From contig NZ_JFCB01000001.1 of NCBI RefSeq assembly GCF_000725125.1, positions 620,001 through 684,000 on the forward strand: DNA of 64,000 nucleotides, read 5' to 3'. Source of the DNA: Streptomyces toyocaensis. Its GTDB lineage: Bacteria; Actinomycetota; Actinomycetes; Streptomycetales; Streptomycetaceae. The translations under genes and the position numbers were made by a program. The notes beneath the pieces are model-generated. The model was not told where the DNA came from. It saw only the letters and a program-made list of their open reading frames with translations, and did not search any database. Shown piece by piece: positions 33,796-43,596 of this stretch; within the stretch, counting starts at the first letter, position 1; the number at the start of each line of letters is the position of its first letter.

Positions 33796-34989
33796 GTGGC
33801 CGGTTACCGTTTCCAGCGCTCCGGGCTCCGCGCCCTGCGGCCCGTGGCCTTCGGCGCGGACCCGAGTGGTGAACGCATGGCCCGCATCCACAGATCCCCG
33901 CACTTCAGGGACGGCGTGTTCCAGAATCCGGGCGGCCCCGCCCGGATCCGTCCCTCGGGATCGGCACGGGACCTGGCGAAGGTCTACTTCGACAAGGACA
34001 GCCGGTCCCGCCGCGCCCCGGCGGGAGCCGTGCCGGTGCACCCCACCACCCTCGCCGACATCTCCCGCCCGCCCGCCACGGGGCTGCGTCTGACCTGGAT
34101 GGGCCATTCCGCCGTCCTCGCGGAGATCGACGGGCACCGGGTCCTGTTCGATCCCGTGTGGGGTGAGCGCTGCTCGCCCTTCCCCTTCGCCGGACCGAAG
34201 CGGCTGCATCCCGCGCCCCTGCCGCTCGCCGCGCTCGGCCCGGTCGACGCCGTCGTGATCTCCCACGACCACTACGACCACCTCGACCTGCCGACGATCA
34301 GGGCACTGGCGGGCACGGACACCCTGTTCGCCGTGCCCCTCGGCGTCGGTGCGCACCTGGAGCGCTGGGGCGTGTCCGAGGGCCGGCTGCGCGAGCTGGA
34401 CTGGCACGAGACGACGAGGGTCGGCGGTCTCACCCTGACCGCCACCCCGGCCCGCCACTTCTGCGGCCGGGGCCTGCGCAACACCCAGCACACCCTCTGG
34501 GCCTCCTGGGTGGTCGCCGGCGAGGAACACCGGATCTACCACAGCGGTGACACCGGCTACTTCGACGGATTCCGGGACATCGGCGCCGCCCACGGTCCGT
34601 TCGACGCGACGATGATCCAGGTCGGGGCGTACTCCGACTTCTGGCCGGACATCCACATGACGCCCGAGGAGGGCGTGCGGTCGCATCTCGACCTGCAGGG
34701 CGGCGCGGCGGCCGGGGTGCTGTTGCCTATCCACTGGGCCACCTTCAACCTGGCGCCGCACGCGTGGGCGGAGCCGGGGGAGTGGATGAAGGACACGGCT
34801 GAGGACGCGGGGCAGGCGGTGGCGTTCCCGCGGCCGGGCGAGCCGTTCGAGCCGGCCGGGAAACTGCCGGTGGAGGCGTGGTGGCGGGCGGTCTCGGGGC
34901 CGATCGCGCACCTGTGGCGGCGTCCGCGCAGTGGTGAGGCCGTGACGGAGGCGAGCTGGGGTGAACTCGACCTCGCCGGTGAGCGGTGA
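33796..34989 (+). CDS. MBL-fold metallo-hydrolase (UlaG/NAPE-PLD-like)
   Basis: 397 residues. The metal-binding motif HDHYDH lies in VDAVVISHDHYDHLDLPT, with further ligands in TPARHFCGRG, HSGDTGYFDG and LLPIHWATFNL. RLTWMGHSAVLAEIDGHRVLFDP is the N-terminal strand pair of this subfamily, which includes NAPE-phospholipase D and lactonase-like enzymes. GTG 33796 follows TTGGAGG. The substrate is unknown. Confidence 0.9.
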   Translation: MAGYRFQRSGLRALRPVAFGADPSGERMARIHRSPHFRDGVFQNPGGPARIRPSGSARDLAKVYFDKDSRSRRAPAGAVPVHPTTLADISRPPATGLRLTWMGHSAVLAEIDGHRVLFDPVWGERCSPFPFAGPKRLHPAPLPLAALGPVDAVVISHDHYDHLDLPTIRALAGTDTLFAVPLGVGAHLERWGVSEGRLRELDWHETTRVGGLTLTATPARHFCGRGLRNTQHTLWASWVVAGEEHRIYHSGDTGYFDGFRDIGAAHGPFDATMIQVGAYSDFWPDIHMTPEEGVRSHLDLQGGAAAGVLLPIHWATFNLAPHAWAEPGEWMKDTAEDAGQAVAFPRPGEPFEPAGKLPVEAWWRAVSGPIAHLWRRPRSGEAVTEASWGELDLAGER

Positions 34990-35602
34990 CGTCGGTCGGG
35001 ACCGAACGGGGGTCTCGGCGGGGAGACCGAAGCCGAGGTGATGCCTCAGCCGGGTGTCGCGGCCTCGATTGCCTGCTCGGGGGCCGGCCGGCAGCAGGAG
35101 GCGTAGGAGACCGGGGCATGTACCTTCAGCCAGTCCGTGAGGTGGCGCCGGGCCGTCTTCCCTGAAGGACGTCACCGGGAGGCCGGCCGGGTTCGCGCCG
35201 CACGGCGTGGCCGCCCCGGTGCCGGCCGACGGACCCGCTGCCCTCGTCGCTACGGAGGGTGATGCCCTGGCCGAAGGGGAGGCGGCGGTCGCGAGGCCCC
35301 GGCCGGGCAGCCCCGGACGGCCGAAGGGCGGATCGCGCGAGGTGTGCCGCCGGGACGGCTCCGTTCCCGCAGACTCGTGGCGACCACTTGTGACCAGGGT
35401 TGATCTCCCAATGTCCACTCTCGATCCCTTGTGCTGAACGGTTATCGGTCTGTCGTACGACGCCTCATACCAGAGCGCGATGCTGTCCGCGGGAGTTTGT
35501 CAACTGCCCCCCGCCCATGATGCGGTGACGACTACGGTGAGTGTCGGTCGCCAGGCGTGACGGCTCACGCCGCAGGACGCGCAGAGCCGAGGGGCCGCGT
35601 CG
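34990..35602. other. 613-bp region without a recognised gene
   Basis: A hairpin GGTCTC / GAGACC (35011-35028) may terminate the MBL gene. On the minus strand, 35046-35160 encodes a protein-like tail (KTARRHLTDWLK...EQAIEAATPG) ending in TGA at 35046, but an upstream stop in the same frame leaves no start. It could be the remnant of a lost gene. The right part is less GC-rich and probably holds the cvnA promoter. Confidence 0.4.
35554..35571. promoter_or_regulatory. Inverted repeat in the cvnA leader
   Basis: GGCGTGA-CGGC-TCACGCC, perfect 7-bp arms with a 4-bp spacer, ending 31 bp before the cvnA ATG. Possible operator or 5'-UTR hairpin. Confidence 0.4.
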
Positions 35603-37639
35603 ATGGGAACGGGATCAGGGAGCGGGGACCGGTACGTGCAGCCAGAAGGCGGACGAGGGAGTCGACGGGGCGACAGGCCCCGGCACCCGGGCCCGGCCGA
35701 CGCCCCGGGGCCGGCCGGAGCGCAGGGCACGGTCCGCACGCCGGTGCCCGTCGGCACCGCGATCGCGGCCCGAGTGCCGGACCGCGACGAGGGGGAGCCC
35801 GGGGCCCGCCGGACCGGTCCGCCAAACCGGCCGGACAGGCGTGAGGGCGGACGGCACGGACGGCCGCCCGCGCGGACCGCTCCCACGCTGCCCGGGACCC
35901 ACTTACGGTCGCAGCTCCTGCGCCTCGCCGTGCTGCCTCCCGTCGCCGTGGCGCTCAGCGCCTGCGCGGCCGTGCTCTTCACCGTGCGCTCCACCGGAGT
36001 GCGGACGGGTCCCACCCTGTGGGCCGTGCTCGGCGGCGCCCTGTCGGTGACCTGCGCCGGCATCGTCATCGCCGCGGTGGCCGCCGACCGCGCCGCCCGG
36101 TCCGTGCACGACCGCGTCGCCGCCCTGCGCCGGAGCACCGCCCGGCGCGAGGCCGATCTGCACGCCCTCGTCGAGGCGCTGCGCCACGGAGAGAACCCGC
36201 CGCCACGCGCACGGCGCGGTGAACAGGACAGGCATGCCGACGAGTTCGACCTCCTCTCCGCCGACCTCGCCCGTGCGTACGACGGTGCCGTCACCGCAGT
36301 CGTCCAGGCCGCGCGGCTCTCCGGCCGGACGGGCAGCGAGCAGAAGCTCGAGGTGTTCGTCAACCTCGCGCGACGCCTGCAGTCCCTGGTGCACCGCGAG
36401 ATCTCCCTCCTCGACGAGCTGGAGAACGAGATGGAGGACCCCGACCTGCTCAAGGGGCTCTTCCACGTCGACCACCTCGCCACCCGCATCCGCCGCCACG
36501 CCGAGAACCTCGCCGTACTCGGCGGGGCCGTCTCCCGGCGGCAGTGGAGCAACCCGGTCCCCTTGACGGAGGTGCTGCGCTCCGCGATCGCCGAGGTCGA
36601 GCAGTACTCGCGGGTCAAGCTCGTGCCCCCGATCGACGGCACGCTGCGCGGGCACGCCGTCGCCGACGTCATCCACCTGCTCGCCGAACTCGTCGAGAAC
36701 GCGACGGTGTTCTCCGCCCCCCACACCCAGGTGCTGCTGCGGGCCGGCCTGGTCACCTCCGGGCTCGCCGTCGAGGTCGAGGACCGCGGGCTCGGTATGC
36801 CCGTCGGCGAGCAGGACCGGATGAACGCGCTGCTCACCGACCCCGACCAGGTGCAGGTCGCCGGCCTGCTTGCCGACGGCCGCATCGGCCTGTTCGTGGT
36901 CTCCCAGCTCGCCAGGCGGCACGGCATCCACGTCCGGCTCCAGAGCAACATCTACGGCGGGATCCAGGCCGTGCTCGTGGTGCCGCAGGCCCTGCTCGGC
37001 ACGGAGCCGGGCGCCCCGGGCGCCGGGCGGGAAGCGGACGCGGGAGCGGAACGGCAACCGCGGGACGGCGGCAGCGGCGCGTTCCCGGCGGCCCGCCACC
37101 TGCCCGTGGCCCCGGGCCCCGAGGACGGGCCGGGCACCACGCACGAGGCCGCGGTCCCGCACCCGCCCACGGCGTCCCTCACCCCGGTCACCCCCCAGCC
37201 CCCTGCCCGCACCCCGGCCCCGCACCCCGGCCACCGCGCCGTCGCCCCGCCGCTGCCCGTGCGCGGCACCGGTGAGGCACGCCCCCACCCCATCGAGCCC
37301 GTACCCGGCCCCCGCCACGGCGGCCCGGACGCCCTCGACGACGCCGGGACGACGCCCCTCACCCCGCGCGGCACCACGGTGCGCGGCGTCATGGGCAGAC
37401 CCCGGCTGCCCCGCCGGCGCGCCCAGGAGCACCTCGCGCCGCAGCTGCGGGACGGGCCGGCACCGCGCAAGGACACCGAGTACGTCACCGGCCACGACCC
37501 CCAGCTGATGGCGGCGTTCCAGCGGGGCGTCAGCCTCGCGGAGTCCCGGCAGGAGCTGACCGCCGCACCGCGGCCGTCAGCCGCCGCACCCCGCACCGAC
37601 CACACCGCCCGGAACGACGGGAGCCGGCCCGCCGGATGA
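35603..37639 (+). CDS. cvnA: Conservon sensor histidine kinase-like protein (CvnA)
   Basis: 678 residues. About 110 disordered residues precede two membrane helices (LRLAVLPPVAVALSACAAVLF and LWAVLGGALSVTCAGIVIAAV). A coiled region and a phosphoacceptor-like helix (TRIRRHAENLAVLGG) come next, then the ATPase N-box LLAELVENATVFSAP and GRIGLFVVSQLARRHG. The last 200 residues are Pro-rich and unstructured. CvnA proteins signal with the CvnB/C/D partners encoded next. Codon 101 (35903-35905) is TTA, so translation may depend on bldA if the ATG at 35603 is right. That TTA lies just before the first membrane helix, so it is included for any plausible start. Confidence 0.92.
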   Translation: MGTGSGSGDRYVQPEGGRGSRRGDRPRHPGPADAPGPAGAQGTVRTPVPVGTAIAARVPDRDEGEPGARRTGPPNRPDRREGGRHGRPPARTAPTLPGTHLRSQLLRLAVLPPVAVALSACAAVLFTVRSTGVRTGPTLWAVLGGALSVTCAGIVIAAVAADRAARSVHDRVAALRRSTARREADLHALVEALRHGENPPPRARRGEQDRHADEFDLLSADLARAYDGAVTAVVQAARLSGRTGSEQKLEVFVNLARRLQSLVHREISLLDELENEMEDPDLLKGLFHVDHLATRIRRHAENLAVLGGAVSRRQWSNPVPLTEVLRSAIAEVEQYSRVKLVPPIDGTLRGHAVADVIHLLAELVENATVFSAPHTQVLLRAGLVTSGLAVEVEDRGLGMPVGEQDRMNALLTDPDQVQVAGLLADGRIGLFVVSQLARRHGIHVRLQSNIYGGIQAVLVVPQALLGTEPGAPGAGREADAGAERQPRDGGSGAFPAARHLPVAPGPEDGPGTTHEAAVPHPPTASLTPVTPQPPARTPAPHPGHRAVAPPLPVRGTGEARPHPIEPVPGPRHGGPDALDDAGTTPLTPRGTTVRGVMGRPRLPRRRAQEHLAPQLRDGPAPRKDTEYVTGHDPQLMAAFQRGVSLAESRQELTAAPRPSAAAPRTDHTARNDGSRPAG

Positions 37640-37707
37640 CCACCCGCCTCTCCACCCGCGTCCCCAGCGCTCCCGCAGACCTTCGTACCCCAAGGAGTCG
37701 ATCCACC

Positions 37708-38142
37708 ATGGCGAGCGATGCGCCGACCGCCCAGGTATCCGACCTCGACTGGCTGATGAGCGGCCTCGTGCAGCGCGTACCGCACACGAACAGCGCCGTA
37801 CTGCTGTCCTGCGACGGGCTGGTGAAGTCCGTGCACGGCCTCGACCCGGACAGCGCCGACCACATGGCGGCCTTGGCCTCCGGCCTGTACTCCCTCGGCC
37901 GCAGCGCCGGCGTCCGCTTCGGCGACGGCGGTGACGTCCGCCAGGTCGTCGTCGAGCTCGACTCGACGCTGCTGTTCGTCACCACCGCCGGATCCGGCAC
38001 CTGCCTGGCCGTGATGGCGGGCCGCGAGGCGGACGCCGCGGTGCTCGGGTACGAGATGGCCATGCTGGTGAAGTCCGTCCGCCCGTACCTGGTGACCGCT
38101 CCCCGGCAGCAGGGCGCCGAACCGCCGGCGATGAGGCCTTGA
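37708..38142 (+). CDS. cvnB: Roadblock/LC7 domain protein (CvnB)
   Basis: 144 residues forming one Roadblock/LC7 domain (LDWLMSGLVQRVPHTNSAVLLSCDGLVKSVHGLD...). ATG 37708 follows an AAGGAG ribosome site and gives the family-typical length; an in-frame ATG at 37636 overlaps the cvnA stop and would add 24 residues. In conservons this protein is thought to act as the GTPase-activating partner of CvnD. Confidence 0.92.
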   Translation: MASDAPTAQVSDLDWLMSGLVQRVPHTNSAVLLSCDGLVKSVHGLDPDSADHMAALASGLYSLGRSAGVRFGDGGDVRQVVVELDSTLLFVTTAGSGTCLAVMAGREADAAVLGYEMAMLVKSVRPYLVTAPRQQGAEPPAMRP

Positions 38143-38144
38143 GC

Positions 38145-38516
38145 GTGAAGGCGGCCGGTGACGGGCCGTGGCTCGACGACGCGGCCGGTCGGCTGGTGCG
38201 CCCCTTCACGGTCAGCGACGGCCGTACCCGCCCCACCGTCGCCCTCGACCTGCTGTCGCAGGTGAGAGCCACCGGCGCCACCCCCCTCGGCTACCTCGGC
38301 CCCGAGCACGCGCAGGCCCTCGCCCTGTGCCGCGCCCCGGTCCCGGTCGCCGAGGTCGCCGCACACCTCAGGCTGCCGGTGGCCGTCACCAAGGTGCTGC
38401 TGGCGGACCTCGTCGAATGCGGGGCGCTGACCGACAGGCTCCCCGCCTTCCACCACAACCCGACGGACCGGGCCCTTCTGGAGGCAGTGCTCGATGGACT
38501 ACGACGACAGCTCTGA
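38145..38516 (+). CDS. cvnC: DUF742 protein (CvnC)
   Basis: 123 residues of the DUF742 family, with DGPWLDDAAGRLVRPFTVSDGRTRPT at the start and a winged-helix-like second half (VPVAEVAAHLRLPVAVTKVLLADL). GTG 38145 lies 8 bp after a GAGG; TTG 38139 is an in-frame alternative overlapping the cvnB stop. CvnC forms part of the membrane signalling complex with CvnA, B and D. It overlaps cvnD by 23 bp. Confidence 0.9.
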   Translation: MKAAGDGPWLDDAAGRLVRPFTVSDGRTRPTVALDLLSQVRATGATPLGYLGPEHAQALALCRAPVPVAEVAAHLRLPVAVTKVLLADLVECGALTDRLPAFHHNPTDRALLEAVLDGLRRQL

Positions 38517-39123
38517 CCGGGCCGCCGGCACGGACCACGGTGACGAGGCGTTCCCGACCGCGCTCAAGATCCTGGTGGCGGGCGGGTTCGGCGTGGGCAA
38601 GACGACCTTCGTCGGCGCCGTCAGCGAGATCGCGCCGCTCAGCACGGAGGAACTCCTCACCACGGTCAGCGCCGCCACCGACAGCCTCGACGGCATCGAG
38701 AACAAGGTCGAGACGACGGTGGCCATGGACTTCGGCCGCATCACCCTCGACGCGGAACACGTGCTGTACCTGTTCGGCACGCCTGGCCAGGAACGCTTCT
38801 GGTTCATGTGGGACGAGCTCTGCGAGGGTGCGCTCGGCGCGGTCGTCATCGCCGACACCCGGCGCCTGGAGGAGTGCTTCGCGGCGGTCGACTTCTTCGA
38901 GCAGCGCGGCCTCGGATTCATCGTCGCCGTCAACGAGTTCGACGGCGCGTTCCGCTACGAACCGGGGGAAGTGCGCGCCGCCCTCGACCTCCCCGCCGAG
39001 GTCCCCGTCGTCCGCTGCGACGCCCGCATCTCCAGTTCGGGCGTCCAGACCCTGCTGACCCTCGTCCGCCACCTCATCGTCCACGCCCCGGTCGCCGCGA
39101 CGGGGTACGGCGCCCACAGGTGA
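38494..39123 (+). CDS. cvnD: Conservon small GTPase (CvnD)
   Basis: 209 residues. The P-loop GGFGVGKTT begins at residue 30, switch II is LFGTPGQERFWFMWD, and the guanine-specificity motif is NEFD. Ras-like GTPases of this type pair with the Roadblock protein CvnB. It is the last of the four conserved conservon genes; a cytochrome P450 gene, sometimes present at this position, is absent. Confidence 0.95.
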   Translation: MDYDDSSDRAAGTDHGDEAFPTALKILVAGGFGVGKTTFVGAVSEIAPLSTEELLTTVSAATDSLDGIENKVETTVAMDFGRITLDAEHVLYLFGTPGQERFWFMWDELCEGALGAVVIADTRRLEECFAAVDFFEQRGLGFIVAVNEFDGAFRYEPGEVRAALDLPAEVPVVRCDARISSSGVQTLLTLVRHLIVHAPVAATGYGAHR

Positions 39124-39181
39124 TCCCCGCACACCCACGGAGCCCCTCCATGACCTTCGCCCACCACCCGGGAGCCCGCCC

Positions 39182-39757
39182 ATGAGCTACGACCCGCCCC
39201 GCCCGGCCGGTCGTCTGCTGCTCACCCCCGAGGACAAGGAGGCCCCGGCTCGCGTCCGCAGGCTGCGCGGGCTGGGGCTGGGGAGCCACCCGGAGCCCGC
39301 GCTCGACGCCTTCGCCCACGGTCTCGCGGAATTCACGGGGGCGCCGTACGCCATGGTCAACTTCCTCGGCGAGGAGGGGCAGTTCTTCGCGGGGCTGCAC
39401 ACACCGGCCGTCGCACCGGTCGTGCGCGGCGACGGCACCGGCGCCCTGCTCGGCCGGGTGCTGCCCCGCGACCACGGCTTCTGCCCCCATGTGGTGGCCC
39501 GGCGCAAGGCGCTGGTCCTTCAGGACGTGAGCGACTACCCGAGGTTCGCGGGCAACCCGGTGGTGGACGGGTTCGGCGTCCGGTCCTACATGGGCGCGCC
39601 GCTGATCGACAGCACCGGCATGGTGCTGGGCACCGTCTCGGTCACCGACGTCCGGCCACGGGCCTGGGGGCAGCCGGGGCTCGCCGCCATCAAGGCACAG
39701 GCGGCGGATCTCGCCGTACGGCTGGAGCACCGGGGAACCGGCGGACCGCCGCTGTGA
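39182..39757 (+). CDS. GAF domain protein
   Basis: 191 residues, mostly one GAF domain (LAEFTGAPYAMVNFLGEEGQFFAG ... RSYMGAPLIDSTGMVLGTVSVTD). PRDHGFCPHVV matches GAF proteins encoded after conservons, which could bind a small ligand or cofactor and report to the Cvn complex. ATG 39182 overlaps the TGA of an 11-codon frame (39150-39185) that has its own weak GGAG site. Confidence 0.87.
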   Translation: MSYDPPRPAGRLLLTPEDKEAPARVRRLRGLGLGSHPEPALDAFAHGLAEFTGAPYAMVNFLGEEGQFFAGLHTPAVAPVVRGDGTGALLGRVLPRDHGFCPHVVARRKALVLQDVSDYPRFAGNPVVDGFGVRSYMGAPLIDSTGMVLGTVSVTDVRPRAWGQPGLAAIKAQAADLAVRLEHRGTGGPPL

Positions 39758-39938
39758 GGGCTCCGGCGCCGCCGATGGAGTGACGGTGTGAAGCAAAGCT
39801 GTGGCCGCGCTTAAGAAATCCTCGATGGACCGGCAAGGGTGTCGTACGGCAGATTGCAGTGCGATTCCACTCCTCCTCCCGGACCGGGTCCGCTTCGGCG
39901 TGCCCGGGGGCCGGGACTCACCCTCGGGAGCCGTACCG

Positions 39939-40967
39939 TTGAAGGCGCTGGTCAAGGAGAAGGCGGAGCCCGGGCTGTGGCTCGTGGACGTACCGGAGCC
40001 CGCCGTCGGACCCGGCGACGTGCTGATCAAGGTGCTGCGCACCGGTATCTGCGGCACCGACCTGCACATCCGGTCCTGGGACGGCTGGGCCCAGCAGACG
40101 ATCAGCACCCCGCGCGTCCTCGGGCACGAGTTCGTCGGCGAGGTCGTGGAGACCGGCCGGGACGTCACCGACATCGCGACCGGTGACCGGGTCAGCGGCG
40201 AGGGCCATCTGGTCTGCGGCAAGTGCCGCAACTGCCTGGCCGGACGCCGCCACCTGTGCCGGGCCACGGTCGGCCTCGGCGTCGGACGCGACGGTGCCTT
40301 CGCCGAGTACGTCGTGCTCCCCGCCACCAACGTCTGGGTGCACCGGGTCCCCGTCGACCTCGACGTCGCCGCGATCTTCGACCCCTTCGGCAACGCCGTG
40401 CACACCGCCCTGTCCTTCCCGCTCGTCGGCGAGGACGTCCTGATCACGGGCGCCGGCCCGATCGGTCTGATGGCTGCCGCCGTGGCCCGGCACGCGGGAG
40501 CGCGCAACGTCGTGATCACCGACGTCAGTGAGGAGCGCCTGGAACTCGCCCGCAAGATCGGGGCGACCCTGGCGCTGAACGTGGCCGAGTCGACGATCGC
40601 CGACGGGCAGCACGCCCTCGGGCTGCGGGAGGGCTTCGACATCGGCCTGGAGATGTCCGGCCGCCCCGAGGCCATGCGGGACATGATCGACAACATGACG
40701 CATGGCGGCCGGATCGCGATGCTCGGCCTGCCGGCCGAGGAGTTCCCGGTCGACTGGGCCCGCGTCGTCACCTCGATGATCACCATCAAGGGCATCTACG
40801 GCCGCGAGATGTTCGAGACCTGGTACGCCATGTCGGTGCTGCTGGAGGGCGGCCTCGACCTCGCCCCGGTGATCACCGGCCGCTACTCCTTCCGCGACTT
40901 CGAGGCGGCCTTCGAGGAGGCGGCCGGCGGCAAGGGCGGCAAGGTCATCCTCGACTGGACCGCGTAA
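39939..40967 (+). CDS. tdh: L-threonine 3-dehydrogenase
   Basis: 342 residues of the zinc alcohol dehydrogenase family. The catalytic zinc site is GICGTDLHI with GHEFVGEV; the structural zinc Cys set is [15 protein letters not shown]; the NAD-binding site is [14 protein letters not shown]. It oxidises threonine to 2-amino-3-ketobutyrate, which Kbl then cleaves. TTG 39939 behind CGGGAG gives the canonical length; the frame runs open back to 39801, but that extension has no family similarity. kbl follows 26 bp later. Confidence 0.95.
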   Translation: MKALVKEKAEPGLWLVDVPEPAVGPGDVLIKVLRTGICGTDLHIRSWDGWAQQTISTPRVLGHEFVGEVVETGRDVTDIATGDRVSGEGHLVCGKCRNCLAGRRHLCRATVGLGVGRDGAFAEYVVLPATNVWVHRVPVDLDVAAIFDPFGNAVHTALSFPLVGEDVLITGAGPIGLMAAAVARHAGARNVVITDVSEERLELARKIGATLALNVAESTIADGQHALGLREGFDIGLEMSGRPEAMRDMIDNMTHGGRIAMLGLPAEEFPVDWARVVTSMITIKGIYGREMFETWYAMSVLLEGGLDLAPVITGRYSFRDFEAAFEEAAGGKGGKVILDWTA

Positions 40968-40993
40968 GCCATCTGCCTCTAGGAGCTTCTGAG

Positions 40994-42193
40994 ATGTTCG
41001 ACTCCGTGCGCGACGACCTGCGCGCCACCCTCGACGAGATCCGCGCCGCCGGGCTGCACAAGCCCGAGCGCGTCATCGGTACCCCGCAGTCCGCGACCGT
41101 GAACGTCACCGCCGGCGGCCGACCCGGCGAGGTCCTCAACTTCTGCGCCAACAACTACCTCGGCCTCGCCGACCACCCCGAGGTGATCGCCGCCGCCCAC
41201 CAGGCGCTCGACCGCTGGGGCTACGGCATGGCGTCCGTGCGCTTCATCTGCGGCACCCAGGAGGTGCACAAGGAGCTGGAGGCGCGGCTGTCCGCGTTTC
41301 TCGGCCAGGAGGACACGATCCTCTACTCCTCCTGCTTCGACGCCAACGGCGGTGTCTTCGAGACGCTGCTCGGCCCCGAGGACGCGGTGATCTCGGACGC
41401 CCTGAACCACGCGTCGATCATCGACGGCATCCGGCTGTCCAAGGCCCGCCGCTTCCGCTACGCCAACCGCGACATGGACGACCTGGAGCGCCGGCTCAAG
41501 GAGGCCGCCGAGGGCGGCGCACGCCGCACGCTGATCGTCACCGACGGCGTGTTCTCCATGGACGGCTACGTGGCCCCGCTGGACGAGATCTGCGAGCTCG
41601 CCGACCGGCACGGCGCGATGGTCATGGTCGACGACTCGCACGCCGTCGGCTTCGTCGGTCCCGGCGGGCGCGGCACGCCCGAACTGCACGGCGTCATGGA
41701 CCGCGTCGACATCATCACCGGCACCCTCGGCAAGGCGCTCGGCGGCGCCTCAGGCGGCTACGTCGCCGCCCGGGCCGAGATCGTCGCCCTGCTGCGCCAG
41801 CGGTCCCGCCCGTACCTGTTCTCCAACACGCTCGCCCCGGTGATCGCGGCCGCCTCCCTGAAGGTCCTCGACCTGCTGGAGTCGGCCGACGACCTGCGCG
41901 TCCGGCTGGCCGGGAACACCGCCCTGTTCCGCCGCCGGATGACCGAGGAGGGCTTCGACATCCTCCCCGGCGACCACGCCATCGCCCCGGTGATGATCGG
42001 CGACGCCGCCCGCGCGGGACGCATGGCGGAGCTGCTGCTGGAGCGCGGGGTGTACGTGATCGGCTTCTCCTACCCGGTCGTCCCGCAGGGTCAGGCCCGG
42101 ATCCGCGTCCAGTTGTCCGCGGCGCACTCCACGGACGACGTGAACCGCGCGGTGGACGCCTTCGTGGCGGCGCGGGCGGAGCTCGACGCCTGA
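40994..42193 (+). CDS. kbl: Glycine C-acetyltransferase (2-amino-3-ketobutyrate CoA ligase)
   Basis: 399 residues, alpha-oxoamine synthase family. [30 protein letters not shown] and the cofactor Lys247 in [15 protein letters not shown] are intact. It splits 2-amino-3-ketobutyrate with CoA into glycine and acetyl-CoA. ATG 40994 follows AGGAG. The tdh-kbl pair is the standard threonine-to-glycine operon. Confidence 0.97.
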   Translation: MFDSVRDDLRATLDEIRAAGLHKPERVIGTPQSATVNVTAGGRPGEVLNFCANNYLGLADHPEVIAAAHQALDRWGYGMASVRFICGTQEVHKELEARLSAFLGQEDTILYSSCFDANGGVFETLLGPEDAVISDALNHASIIDGIRLSKARRFRYANRDMDDLERRLKEAAEGGARRTLIVTDGVFSMDGYVAPLDEICELADRHGAMVMVDDSHAVGFVGPGGRGTPELHGVMDRVDIITGTLGKALGGASGGYVAARAEIVALLRQRSRPYLFSNTLAPVIAAASLKVLDLLESADDLRVRLAGNTALFRRRMTEEGFDILPGDHAIAPVMIGDAARAGRMAELLLERGVYVIGFSYPVVPQGQARIRVQLSAAHSTDDVNRAVDAFVAARAELDA

Positions 42194-42229
42194 ACGGAGC
42201 GCACCGAGCGATTTGAGACAATCGCATTC

Positions 42230-43135
42230 ATGATCGAGGCACGGCGGCTCCACATCCTCCGTGCGGTGGCCGACCACCGCACGGTCACGGCGGCGGCCGC
42301 CGCGCTGTACCTGACCCCGTCGGCCGTGTCCCAGCAGCTCGCCGCCCTCGAACAGGAGACCGGCCACCGCCTCGTGGAACGCGGTGCCAAGGGCGTACGG
42401 CTCACCCCGGCGGGCGAGATCCTGCTCGGCCACACCAACGCCGTCCTCGCCCAGCTGGAGCGGGCCGAGGCCGAACTGGCCGCCTACGGGTCCGGCCAGG
42501 CCGGCACCGTCACGGTCGCCGCCTTCGCCACCGGCATCGCCCAGGTCGTCGCGCCCGCGGTGGCCCGCCTCGCCGACTCGGCGCCCGGCATCCGCATCCG
42601 GGTGCAGGACGCCGAGGGCGACGCCAGCCTGCCCATGGTCCTCGACCGCCAGGTCGACGTCGCCGTGGCGGTCGAGTACCGCGGGGCCCCGCCCGCCGAC
42701 GACCCGCGCCTGGCGCACCTGCCGCTGTACGCGGAACCCTTCGACGCGGTGGTCCCCGTCACCCACCGGCTGGCCGGCACCGGCGAGGTGCCGCTCGCCG
42801 AGCTGGCCAAGGATCCCTGGATCGGCCCCTACCCCGGCAACCCCTGCCACGACGTCGTCGTGCTGGCCTGCGAGAGCGCCGGGTTCCAGCCCCGTCTCGA
42901 GCACTCCTCGGACGACTTCCGCGCGGTGGTCGCCCTCGCGTCGGCGGACGTGGGCGTCGCTCTCGTGCCCCGCTCGGCGCTGCGCGGCATGGACCTCACG
43001 GGCGTGATCGTCCGCCCGGTGGACGGTGTGGCACCGACCCGCCGGGTCTTCGCCGCCGTGCGCCGGGGCGCCGAGGAGCACCCGCTGATCCGGCCGGTGC
43101 TGGACGCGCTCGGCGCGGCGGCCGCGGAGGCTTAG
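42230..43135 (+). CDS. LysR family transcriptional regulator
   Basis: 301 residues. The N-terminal winged HTH is LHILRAVADHRTVTAAAAALYLTPSAVSQQLAALEQETG, followed by a periplasmic-binding-like effector domain. GACAAT (42217-42222) stands 7 bp before the ATG, so the mRNA may be leaderless. It lies 36 bp after kbl on the same strand; a role in threonine or glycine metabolism is possible but unproven. Confidence 0.92.
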   Translation: MIEARRLHILRAVADHRTVTAAAAALYLTPSAVSQQLAALEQETGHRLVERGAKGVRLTPAGEILLGHTNAVLAQLERAEAELAAYGSGQAGTVTVAAFATGIAQVVAPAVARLADSAPGIRIRVQDAEGDASLPMVLDRQVDVAVAVEYRGAPPADDPRLAHLPLYAEPFDAVVPVTHRLAGTGEVPLAELAKDPWIGPYPGNPCHDVVVLACESAGFQPRLEHSSDDFRAVVALASADVGVALVPRSALRGMDLTGVIVRPVDGVAPTRRVFAAVRRGAEEHPLIRPVLDALGAAAAEA

Positions 43136-43203
43136 ACCTTCCCGGCGTCGCACATCCGGGACAACGTCTCTGATTGTCAGTGACGGCCGCTACGGTGCCT
43201 GCC

Positions 43204-43563
43204 ATGCCGGATGCCGAAGACGTACGACGGATCGCCCTGTCCCTGCCGGACACGACGGAGAAGACCGCCTGGAGCATGCCCACGTTCCGGGTCGCGGGGA
43301 AGATGTTCGCCACGCTGCCCGAGGACGAGACCTCCATCGCCGTGCGCTGCCCCAAGGAGGAGCGCGACGAACTGGCCCTCGCGGAACCGGAGAAGTTCTG
43401 GATCGCCGGCCACGAGGCACAGTTCGCCTGGGTGAGGGTCCGCCTGTCGGCCCTGGACGGCGAGGGCGAACTGCACGACATCCTCGCCGACTCCTGGCGC
43501 CAGGCGGCCCCGTCGCGGCTCCTGGAGGCACACCCCCGGCTGGGACTGCCGCCCGCGGACTGA
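43204..43563 (+). CDS. MmcQ/YjbR family protein
   Basis: 119 residues of the YjbR/CyaY-like fold (VRRIALSLPDTTEKTAWSMPTFRVAGKMFATL). ATG 43204 is preceded at 7 bp by TACGGT (43191-43196), a good -10 box, suggesting a leaderless message; an in-frame TTG at 43174 is a less likely start. Function unknown. Confidence 0.85.
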   Translation: MPDAEDVRRIALSLPDTTEKTAWSMPTFRVAGKMFATLPEDETSIAVRCPKEERDELALAEPEKFWIAGHEAQFAWVRVRLSALDGEGELHDILADSWRQAAPSRLLEAHPRLGLPPAD

Positions 43564-43596
43564 GACGCGCGCCCCCGGAAGGCCGGCCCCCGGCGG

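Noticed and set aside
33655..35418. 587-codon minus-strand frame across the MBL hydrolase
   Set aside because: It is antisense to a well-conserved MBL protein and lacks any domain signature.
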